DNA from: a virus | Length of the DNA: 63,403 bases | Virus record (IMG/VR): IMGVR_UViG_3300026512_000012 | Location: 1-63,403 of that record | Strand: one strand, 5' to 3' | Shown: positions 35,350 through 43,821 of the stretch, piece by piece | Layout of the letters: each line of letters opens with the position of its first letter | Position numbering within the stretch: position 1 is the stretch's first letter | The notes under the pieces: model-generated | Told to the model about the DNA's origin: nothing | The model's input: only the letters and a program-made list of their open reading frames with translations | Database searches by the model: none | Position numbers and translations under genes: made by a program

Positions 35350-38300
35350 TAACAACCCTTAATGTCATCTTTAATACCGAAACTATTCCGTAGCACTAGT
35401 GGTAACTTATTATATGCCTTCATTATATCTTCTTTTATCTTATCATTCGCTTTTGCATTTGGATAATATTCATAACCAGACTCTTTCGTTAATACCATAT
35501 GCTGTATTGTTATATGCTTACTATATAATTCCTTTCTAAACTTCTCATTAGATTGTGCATATGACCACAATTCAGTTAATACCTTTTTAGGGTCATTCTC
35601 AGACTCACTTACTACCTCTTCTAATTCTTCATCAGTTAGTAAGTCTAATACTCTTTCTAGTGTTTTAGACACTTCCCCTAAATAATTCCATTTTTTACTT
35701 ACTAATATTACTCGTTTATTATATTCTCTAACTATATCTTCCACCGATGCTAATCCCATTATAATTGCATCGTGCACTTCTAGTACACCATACTTATCCG
35801 CTATTGCTCCCATTATTGCTGCATCTAGTGTATGTATTGGTATTACTCCACCAGCTGCTCCTGCTTCTGCTAACCATTTCTTTAGGGCACTGTAACTAAT
35901 TTGCTGTGGTTTACCATCTTGTATCTTAAATGCTACACCTCTACCCAATTTATCTTTACTTAGTATATCATTACCTCTGAATAGACTATCTAGCAACCTC
36001 TCTTTGAATATAGCTATTGAGTCTTCTATTCCTTCTGATAATGGTCCAGCTATCACTGGAAAATATTTCATTAATTCTTTATCTGCGAATACTTTTTCTA
36101 TCATATCTTTTGTTATTCCTACATTAGTTCCCTTTTTAGCCATTTCTTCCAATTTTTGCATAGCTTTCATATTCCATACATCATATGCTATTTTCATTGC
36201 ACTATTTACAGCTTTGTTTATCTCTATTATATGTTCAAATTTATCTTTGAGGACCTGTTCTACTACTGTACCGTAACTATCTGTAACAGTTTTTCGCATT
36301 ACTTCACCTAATGTTTTACCATTCTCTGTATCTATTACATAACCTTCCCAGTCGTTCTTCATTGCATAATTCATCAAATCTATTGCATTATCATCAACAC
36401 CAAATGCTTTTAACATTTGTTCTACATCTTCTAAACTACCACTATTAAGTACTTCTTTTTCAACTTTAGCCATTATAACATCTGTCATTTCTTTAATATT
36501 TTTTACAAACCCTGCTCCATATTGGAATGTCATAAATGGCGGTTTAAGCAGTGCCCTAGCTTCTGGCGTTACTATTGTTATGCCATCCACTACTTTACTC
36601 ATTTCTTTTAGTAACCCTTTAAACCAGTTATAACCTTCTCTTAATCCCACTCCATAGTCTGCTGCTTTATATTCTTCCTTATTATCTTCTTGTTGTGTAA
36701 TTGACTCATCTATAGCTTTGTCACTTAGTGCTACTGCTAATGTTTTATATGCATCTACTAACTTACCATTCGCCACTATATCAGGAAATGCTTCATTAGT
36801 TCCATCTACAAACATCCCAGTTTTCGCTAACCATTCCTTAACTGTTACTTCCCCTACATCTAAATCAGCAGCATATTGTAATAATTTCAACCCGAAACCA
36901 CTTGTTACTGCATCCGTTTCTATTTGAAGTGTAGTTTTTACTTGCATACTTCCATCATTGATAGCTTTATGCATTAAACTTAATGCTTCCAACCCATCAG
37001 CTACATGCCCTATATTTTTTAATCCTATTTTTGTACCATTAATATTAAATTCTGTCATTTCATTACCATTAACTAAATTTTGCCATTGCTCCATTAGATT
37101 ATTATAGTTATTATCTTTCACAAGTTCTTCTACGAACTTTAGTGAATCTTCTATACTTTCTTTATCTATGTCAAATCCAAATGATAACGCTATTGCTAAA
37201 CTGAGTAGTGTTCTATCTGTTTTATTATTTAAATTAATATTTGCTACTTTTCTATTAGCTTTTATTAACCATCTAGCTAACTTTTTACCTGTTTGTGGGT
37301 TTGCTCCAGCACTATCCAACATGTATCTTGTATTTTTTGATATAAACCATTTAAACCATATACTATTTGCTGCTCTGCCTTCTTTTATATCATCTACTAC
37401 TTTTAATACACCATCTATTTCTCTTTCTATGTCCCTATTTACGGATATGTTTGATTGTCTTAGTGTATATGTCTGCCCTTTTAATACTTCTGGATCTATG
37501 TACCCCATTGCTTTTAATAGCACATTCTTATTCATTTTTAGCAATTGTTCCATCTTTTTATTTCCATCATCTATACCTTTTACATACCATTCTATATCCA
37601 TTATTTTCTTTACATGTGCTTGAGCCATTGCTGGTGCTTTAGTTATACTATTTCTGCGTATTTCTATTTCTCCATTTATATTTGGCTTACTATATAATGG
37701 ACCTGCCACATTAGCGGGTACTATTAATTCTAATTCCAATTCTCTAAATTTCTTACCAGCATTTACAGCTACATCTTTATTCACTGTGAATGTCACTACC
37801 TTTACACCTTCTGCTCCATCCCCTAACAGTTTCGCTCTAGCCTCTCTAGCATCACTTATTTCTTTTTCACTAACCTCTGGATTTTCTGCTTTGAACAGCA
37901 TATCCCCCATATCTAATGCTCCAGTCTCTTTCACATTTATTAATCCTAATTCTCTACCTAACTCTATCACATGCGCACCCATACTTTGTTCTAGCATTGA
38001 GTATCTCTCTTTAGGATTATCTACTTTGCTATCTTTTTTTCTCTTTAGACCCATCAGCTTCAGTGTATTTTTACCGACACTATCTGATAGATATTTTATT
38101 GGTCTGCCTATTTTTCTATAGTACTCCAGCACATCTGGTGTAACATTCTCTACACCATAATCATTTGTTACATCTTCAGCAGTCATCGGTACTTCATATC
38201 CTCTACTACCTAATAGTTCTTTCAGAGCCAATACCATAGCCAGTGCTGTCTCTTTAAACACTTCACCACCATCATCATCAGTACCTTTAGGTTTTGTATA

Positions 38301-41300
38301 TATTAATGCCCTTGCAGGAGCTTTTCTATACATCATCTGCTGGTTAGCTTTTATAACCTTACCATTTTCATTTGTACCTATTTCCAAATTATCTTGCCAT
38401 ACTGGTCCTATATTTTTTAAGGCATCAGCAGCAGTTTCAGCTTCAGCTTTGGCGGCTTCACCTAAGTATTCTACGGGTACACTTGCTATTATACTTTCTG
38501 TCTTTTTATCTGCTTCAGCAATATCATTTATCTGTGTATCAAACAATCCATCTTCAACCTTACCTGTACCTTTCCTTAGTGGGGATATATAAGCATTCTT
38601 CAATCTACTCTCAATTATCTTAGCTCCTTGATACTTAGCTTTTAATACCTGTATTCTTTTACGCAGTTTAGTTGTAATTTCCTTTTGTTCATTAATAGCT
38701 CTAACTTTAGCTTTAGCTTCCAACTCTAGTTCAGTAATACCTTTCTTTTTTTCATAATTATCTATTTTCTTTTCTAAACTGTTTACTCGATTATTCCACA
38801 TATTTATAGTATTTATATGCTTTTTATATTCTTTATCTAATTTATTTTGTTTCTTTTCTAGATCCTGTAAATCTTCTTTATAACCATTCAACATCATTAT
38901 TATCTTTTTGATAATATTCTTTATGCCGTCTTTTAACTTATCTAAACTAGTTTGTAATTCTTTTCTTTTTTTAGCCAACAATGCCTTTCCACCTCGTAGT
39001 TTAGATTGGACTACTTCTATTTCTTTAGCTAGTTCTCTATGTTCAGCTTCTATTTCTTTAATTCGATTTTTAGCAATTTCTACTGCTTTCCATGGTTTAC
39101 CTTTTTTATCCATTAAACTGCTATACTGATTTCTCCAAGCATTATATTGTTTACTAAATGTTCTAGTTATACCATTAATAGTAGCTTTTAATCCTTCATG
39201 TATTTCTTTGTAATGATTAAGTCTATTTTGATGTTCTATTAGTCTCTTACTGACATTAACAGCTGCTATTCTAGACATTTTAGCATCTTGACTTCTTTCA
39301 CCTACTTCTGGTACCCAGTCTAACATTTTACGCTCATGTAGAAACTTCGGCTCTACCTTACCATTTAATTCATCTTTTATTCTACTATATACTTCTATTG
39401 CTTTGCTTTGTTGTTTTATCGTAGCTCCCTCAGCAATACCTTTCTCCCACGCTTTTAATGGCACTGCCTTTATTACTTTATTCTCTTTCAGGCTTTGCAT
39501 GTACTTATTGTTTATCACATTTATATATTTCTTTTGTAGCTTATCCACTATTTCTGGATTATTCTTAGCTAGTGCTTTAACTTCATCTGTTACTTTCTCA
39601 CCTTTAACAAACTTGATTAGGTTTTTCATTCCTTCTTCATCAACATTCTCTTGTACAGGCTCGCTATTGTTATTATTATTGGCATTAAGCTCTGTTTCTT
39701 TCTCCTCTACTAATCTTTCAATATATTTAGGATTGTTTTGTAGTAGTTGTCTTATCTTTTTATCATCTTCCTCTGGTAGTATCAATCTATTTTCTGCATC
39801 TCTAGGTAAACTGAACACTGTTTCTAGTAATGGTTTGATTACTTTATATCCTTTATCACCTTTATACTCTTTAGTTACATCTATCCCTTGATAAATGTTA
39901 TTCTCACCATCATCACTATTTTTCTTCTCTTCCCCATCTATTATAGTCTGTAATTTATTAGGGGCAGAATCCCCATTTACTAATTTAGCTACCATTGCAT
40001 TCAGTGTGTGTACTTCGCTACTGACTGTATTTACTAGTTTCAATGTACTTGATGGTTTCAACTGTTCTTTTATTTTACTATCTTCATTTAATATATCTGC
40101 TATCAACTCGTAGGCATTTACTTCAAATTTACCATCTTTACCATCCACAGCTGCTGCATATTTCACAACTTTATTTTTACTCTCTAGTGCTCTCTTATAC
40201 TTACTATCTTCTCCATACTTCTTTATTGCTTCTTTAGCAGCATCATACACAGCTTGGTTATACTCTTTGTAGTTCCAACCATTACCATTCTTATAGTCGT
40301 TTAGTTCGGGCATCTTCACACCCATCAACTTTGCAGCATTTGCTATATAATCATCTGTTAGTGCTTTTCTATCTTTTATAAGATTTTCATTATTTCCTTT
40401 GTCATATGTTGCACTTGTCAAGTATGCCATACCTTTTTTTACAGCTATAGCATCCATATCGGGATTGTCTTTGATAATCTCATTCAGATATTCTTTCACA
40501 TCATTCTCTACTTCTTCATATGTATTTAGCAGTCTATTTCTTTTTTTCTCTTCTATTCCAGCAAATCTTTGGATACTTGCAGTATCCCCTTGTTGGAATA
40601 GTTTCGCCATACCTTCATACCCTCTGAAACCTGTATCTATTATATTCTGTCGTACTGTTGACATAGTATCTGTTAGTATCTCACTTCTAGCTCTCCTATC
40701 CAATAGTGCTTGTTTCAGGTCTTCTAATTGTTCTTTACTAGCTTTCCGTTTAAACTTCTCATCATTTACTAAATTATCAATATATTTTTTAGCTATATCA
40801 TCATTATCTATCTCTGTTATAGCATCTAATAATTCTTTTACTCTTCTAGAATCCGATCCTAACACTTCATGATCTACTTTACCATTAGGCATACTTTTCT
40901 GCATTACTTCTTTTACACGCTCATTGAATGTCTCAGCATGCTTATTGAATATGTTTAACTGTTCTTGTGTAACTGTACTATTTTGAAACCTTTGCTGTAT
41001 ATATTTTAATCTTTTAGCTATTGCCCCAAGATCGTCACCAGCTGTTAATACATCTAAATCTTTTAGATGTGTGTCTAGGCTTTTTCCATCCATTTCTTGC
41101 ATTTCTTTAGATGTTTCTGGATCTATTACTTCATTGTCTGGATTTATATCCTGTTGGTTTTTAACCGTACTTTTTATAGTTTGCTTTACTACATTTGTCA
41201 TTGGTTTTATTGCATCTAGTGTATCACCAATTATACCACTTGCTGCTCTTGGACTTGCCATATGCACACCACCTGCAACACCAAACGCTGCACCTTGCAC

Positions 41301-43754
41301 AGCATCATGAAATGCTCTATTTAATGCTTCAGTAGTATTACCATCTTTATACACACTATCAAAACCTTGTATAGCACTTTGTATTGGTTCTACTACTAAT
41401 TCTGCTAAACCACCTTCAGCCAATTTAGCTCCACCACTAATCATTCCTGTTACAAATTTAGTAGCTCTCTTTTTACCTATTGCTTTTAAGAACCCAGATA
41501 AGCCTTCTTTAGTACCTAATAGTGCTATTTTATCTCCAGTTATTTCTAATTTAGCTCCAAGATAGTTTCCTGCTAGACTCAGCAATGCATGCCCTATTGA
41601 TGCTCTCTCACCATATTTATCATAATATTCGTCCATATCCTGTTCAGTCATTAATGCACCAAGGTGTAAATCATCTGCATTTTTTACTAAGAACATTTTT
41701 AATTTATCTTTAACAGGAGCCTTCATTAATGCTTCAGTACTGTTATTTATTAATAGTGAAGCCGATTTTTTAGTATCTTCACTTAATATCATTTTATTTA
41801 AACTTTGTTCCGTCTTTTCACTTATTGCTTTACCACTAGCTTTTAATGTAGCTAATTTTGCTTCAGCTTTTGCGGATTCTTTTAAAGCTTTTTCAGCTAC
41901 TTTTCTAGCAGCTTCTTTACTCATTAACTCAGCTATACCTTTCCCAGCAAGTTTAGCTGTTGCTTTCTCAGCAATACCAGTTACAAATCCTATTGTGTAA
42001 CCAAGGCTTTTAGATGACATTTCAGGGGATGCAAATGCTGCCTTAGTCATATTCCATAGTGCATGCAGATTAACATTACCATATGTGGATGGATCAGTAG
42101 CCTCAACATTTTTAAATGCTTCTTGTTGATATTTCTCTGCTTCTTCTGATTTACTCCCTAAATTTCTTAGGAATTGTGCACCATCAATGTAATTCTCTAA
42201 TTTATCCATTCTATCTTTTGTTAGCACTTTTACATTATCAGCCATTCTATTTGCAGTTTTATCATCATAACCCCATATATACTTTGCAGATCCGTAAACA
42301 CCTGCAGAGAACAAGTCATTAGCTATCTTAGCTGTATCCCCAGCTGCTCTCGCAAAACTACCTGTAAAGCCTCTTATATTAGTACCTGTCCTATCTACCC
42401 AGCCTTCTTCTTCAGGGGCTACAGTTACAGGTCTATTCAAGTAATTAATATAAGCATTCTTACCTAATTCATAATATTCTTTCCCAGTAGTATTATTGCT
42501 ATCAGTCCTATTTAAATTTTTGCTACCATTAGCACCTAATAAATGAGCAGCAAATGTTTTACCTATTAAATCTCCCATATCCTTTGAAGAACTTTTAAAT
42601 TTCTTCATGTAGTCTACGATTGATTCTAATGCTACTTTATCTTGTACACTAGGATTTTTTAAGAAATCATCTTTACTTTTAATACCGTATTTACCTGTCC
42701 AATTATCTGGATTATTTAATCCCTTACTATCTGTTCCTTTTTTAACCATTCCTAGGTCTTGTAGTCTCATTGCTCCGAACTGATAGCCACCTATATAACT
42801 ATGGCCAGGTTTCATATCTTCACTATAATTACCACTACTTTCTCTCATTTTTAATGTATTAAGCATTTGTAACAATAAGTCACTATCCATTTTCACATTC
42901 TTAGACGATGCATGGTTATATGTATCTTTAGAATCTGCTATCTTAGCTATATCAGTTAAGCTCATACCTTTTTCAGTATCACCTTCAGCATTACCCCAGA
43001 TACTACCATCTTTAACTATTTCTGTATAGCTTCTACCTGCTTTATCTTCATAGTGCTTCCTATCTCCTAATAGATATTTTCTACCATTTAAATCTTGTTG
43101 CCCACCGTGGAGATATGCTTCAAATCCTTTAGCAGTATCTACATCATTAAGCATCAATCCATTTATACCATCTCTAGCTGGTTCATAACCACCTGTCATA
43201 CCTGGCTTCTCATACTTTGCATAGTTTTGTATCAATTGTGTTTCAGGGTCTATACCGCTGTCAGCATCAACTGTAAAGTATCCTGCTTTCTCATAACCAT
43301 CTTTTAAATTTCCATGATATATACCACCTATTTTACCATGTATTATTTCGTGATTATCTACTTTTCTGAAGGTTTTATCTTTAGGTTCCCAATAATAACC
43401 ACTATCAACAAAATCACTTGTTATTTGTTGCCTATGGGCATTACTATCTTCATTATATATCTTATTTTGGTTTGAATACACATTACCATTTATTACTGAT
43501 ATACTGTCATCCATATTACCTAATTCGTTTACTTTCTGTTTTCTCCAATAATTTATTTGATTATCATTGTTACCATACTTGCCATTAAGTTGTTCTATTT
43601 TTTCTTGTTTTCTTTGCAATAAATTTTGTATTTTATCCTCAGATTTATTTTGAGATAACTCTGGTTGTGCAGATTTAATTTCAGGAGTATTTTGTTGTGT
43701 TAGTTCTGATGCAGTATCTACATCATTCTGTGCTAGTATTTCAGCGATAGTCAT
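35349..43754 (-). CDS. Virion RNA polymerase with transglycosylase-like N-terminus (N4 gp50-like)
   Basis: 2801 residues, ATG after AAGGATACACA. Near residue 305, KMRESSGNY and IGGYQFG resemble lysozyme/transglycosylase folds (catalytic Glu305). Glycine/alanine-rich helices follow to about 900, and long coiled coils at about 1500-1750. The C-terminal third holds single-subunit RNA polymerase motifs in order: KNTRYM (Arg2143, T/DxxGR position), TDAVTSGFGLKLLQ (motif A, Asp2281), R2400-x3-K2404-x3-MT-x2-Y2412-G (motif B, exact T7 pattern) and EVHDAII (motif C, Asp2662). The spacing resembles N4 virion polymerase. It should be packaged, ejected and transcribe early genes. Confidence 0.85.
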   Translation of the reverse strand: MTIAEILAQNDVDTASELTQQNTPEIKSAQPELSQNKSEDKIQNLLQRKQEKIEQLNGKYGNNDNQINYWRKQKVNELGNMDDSISVINGNVYSNQNKIYNEDSNAHRQQITSDFVDSGYYWEPKDKTFRKVDNHEIIHGKIGGIYHGNLKDGYEKAGYFTVDADSGIDPETQLIQNYAKYEKPGMTGGYEPARDGINGLMLNDVDTAKGFEAYLHGGQQDLNGRKYLLGDRKHYEDKAGRSYTEIVKDGSIWGNAEGDTEKGMSLTDIAKIADSKDTYNHASSKNVKMDSDLLLQMLNTLKMRESSGNYSEDMKPGHSYIGGYQFGAMRLQDLGMVKKGTDSKGLNNPDNWTGKYGIKSKDDFLKNPSVQDKVALESIVDYMKKFKSSSKDMGDLIGKTFAAHLLGANGSKNLNRTDSNNTTGKEYYELGKNAYINYLNRPVTVAPEEEGWVDRTGTNIRGFTGSFARAAGDTAKIANDLFSAGVYGSAKYIWGYDDKTANRMADNVKVLTKDRMDKLENYIDGAQFLRNLGSKSEEAEKYQQEAFKNVEATDPSTYGNVNLHALWNMTKAAFASPEMSSKSLGYTIGFVTGIAEKATAKLAGKGIAELMSKEAARKVAEKALKESAKAEAKLATLKASGKAISEKTEQSLNKMILSEDTKKSASLLINNSTEALMKAPVKDKLKMFLVKNADDLHLGALMTEQDMDEYYDKYGERASIGHALLSLAGNYLGAKLEITGDKIALLGTKEGLSGFLKAIGKKRATKFVTGMISGGAKLAEGGLAELVVEPIQSAIQGFDSVYKDGNTTEALNRAFHDAVQGAAFGVAGGVHMASPRAASGIIGDTLDAIKPMTNVVKQTIKSTVKNQQDINPDNEVIDPETSKEMQEMDGKSLDTHLKDLDVLTAGDDLGAIAKRLKYIQQRFQNSTVTQEQLNIFNKHAETFNERVKEVMQKSMPNGKVDHEVLGSDSRRVKELLDAITEIDNDDIAKKYIDNLVNDEKFKRKASKEQLEDLKQALLDRRARSEILTDTMSTVRQNIIDTGFRGYEGMAKLFQQGDTASIQRFAGIEEKKRNRLLNTYEEVENDVKEYLNEIIKDNPDMDAIAVKKGMAYLTSATYDKGNNENLIKDRKALTDDYIANAAKLMGVKMPELNDYKNGNGWNYKEYNQAVYDAAKEAIKKYGEDSKYKRALESKNKVVKYAAAVDGKDGKFEVNAYELIADILNEDSKIKEQLKPSSTLKLVNTVSSEVHTLNAMVAKLVNGDSAPNKLQTIIDGEEKKNSDDGENNIYQGIDVTKEYKGDKGYKVIKPLLETVFSLPRDAENRLILPEEDDKKIRQLLQNNPKYIERLVEEKETELNANNNNNSEPVQENVDEEGMKNLIKFVKGEKVTDEVKALAKNNPEIVDKLQKKYINVINNKYMQSLKENKVIKAVPLKAWEKGIAEGATIKQQSKAIEVYSRIKDELNGKVEPKFLHERKMLDWVPEVGERSQDAKMSRIAAVNVSKRLIEHQNRLNHYKEIHEGLKATINGITRTFSKQYNAWRNQYSSLMDKKGKPWKAVEIAKNRIKEIEAEHRELAKEIEVVQSKLRGGKALLAKKRKELQTSLDKLKDGIKNIIKKIIMMLNGYKEDLQDLEKKQNKLDKEYKKHINTINMWNNRVNSLEKKIDNYEKKKGITELELEAKAKVRAINEQKEITTKLRKRIQVLKAKYQGAKIIESRLKNAYISPLRKGTGKVEDGLFDTQINDIAEADKKTESIIASVPVEYLGEAAKAEAETAADALKNIGPVWQDNLEIGTNENGKVIKANQQMMYRKAPARALIYTKPKGTDDDGGEVFKETALAMVLALKELLGSRGYEVPMTAEDVTNDYGVENVTPDVLEYYRKIGRPIKYLSDSVGKNTLKLMGLKRKKDSKVDNPKERYSMLEQSMGAHVIELGRELGLINVKETGALDMGDMLFKAENPEVSEKEISDAREARAKLLGDGAEGVKVVTFTVNKDVAVNAGKKFRELELELIVPANVAGPLYSKPNINGEIEIRRNSITKAPAMAQAHVKKIMDIEWYVKGIDDGNKKMEQLLKMNKNVLLKAMGYIDPEVLKGQTYTLRQSNISVNRDIEREIDGVLKVVDDIKEGRAANSIWFKWFISKNTRYMLDSAGANPQTGKKLARWLIKANRKVANINLNNKTDRTLLSLAIALSFGFDIDKESIEDSLKFVEELVKDNNYNNLMEQWQNLVNGNEMTEFNINGTKIGLKNIGHVADGLEALSLMHKAINDGSMQVKTTLQIETDAVTSGFGLKLLQYAADLDVGEVTVKEWLAKTGMFVDGTNEAFPDIVANGKLVDAYKTLAVALSDKAIDESITQQEDNKEEYKAADYGVGLREGYNWFKGLLKEMSKVVDGITIVTPEARALLKPPFMTFQYGAGFVKNIKEMTDVIMAKVEKEVLNSGSLEDVEQMLKAFGVDDNAIDLMNYAMKNDWEGYVIDTENGKTLGEVMRKTVTDSYGTVVEQVLKDKFEHIIEINKAVNSAMKIAYDVWNMKAMQKLEEMAKKGTNVGITKDMIEKVFADKELMKYFPVIAGPLSEGIEDSIAIFKERLLDSLFRGNDILSKDKLGRGVAFKIQDGKPQQISYSALKKWLAEAGAAGGVIPIHTLDAAIMGAIADKYGVLEVHDAIIMGLASVEDIVREYNKRVILVSKKWNYLGEVSKTLERVLDLLTDEELEEVVSESENDPKKVLTELWSYAQSNEKFRKELYSKHITIQHMVLTKESGYEYYPNAKANDKIKEDIMKAYNKLPLVLRNSFGIKDDIKGC

Positions 43755-43771
43755 TGTGTATCCTTACAGTA

Positions 43772-43796
43772 TAGTTAGCTTCATTATAACTAACTA
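43772..43796. other. Weak hairpin upstream of the virion RNA polymerase gene
   Basis: TAGTTAG (43772-43778) pairs with CTAACTA (43790-43796) around an 11-base loop in the 67-base gap between the 830-residue gene and the polymerase gene. No T run in either direction. It may be a message-processing or weak stop signal; AT-rich dyads of this size can be chance. Confidence 0.3.
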
Positions 43797-43821
43797 CACT
43801 TTAAGAATTACTTATTTAATT

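Noticed and set aside
29017-35360. Lys-Gly-Cys at the C-termini of the 2801- and 2110-residue proteins as a shared sorting signal
   Set aside because: The codons are simply the next gene's ribosome site read in frame (AAGGGTTGTTAATG and AAAGGATGTTAAATG), so the likeness is a by-product of overlap.
25381-43307. Many plus-strand frames of 60-160 codons opposite the giant late genes
   Set aside because: They are antisense shadows with low-complexity Ser/Leu/Phe-rich products and no ribosome sites, opposite genes with clear domain motifs.
43330-43370. HEIIH near residue 134 of the virion RNA polymerase protein as a third zinc protease
   Set aside because: The surrounding residues (VDNHEIIHGKIGG) are polar and glycine-rich, not a hydrophobic zincin helix.
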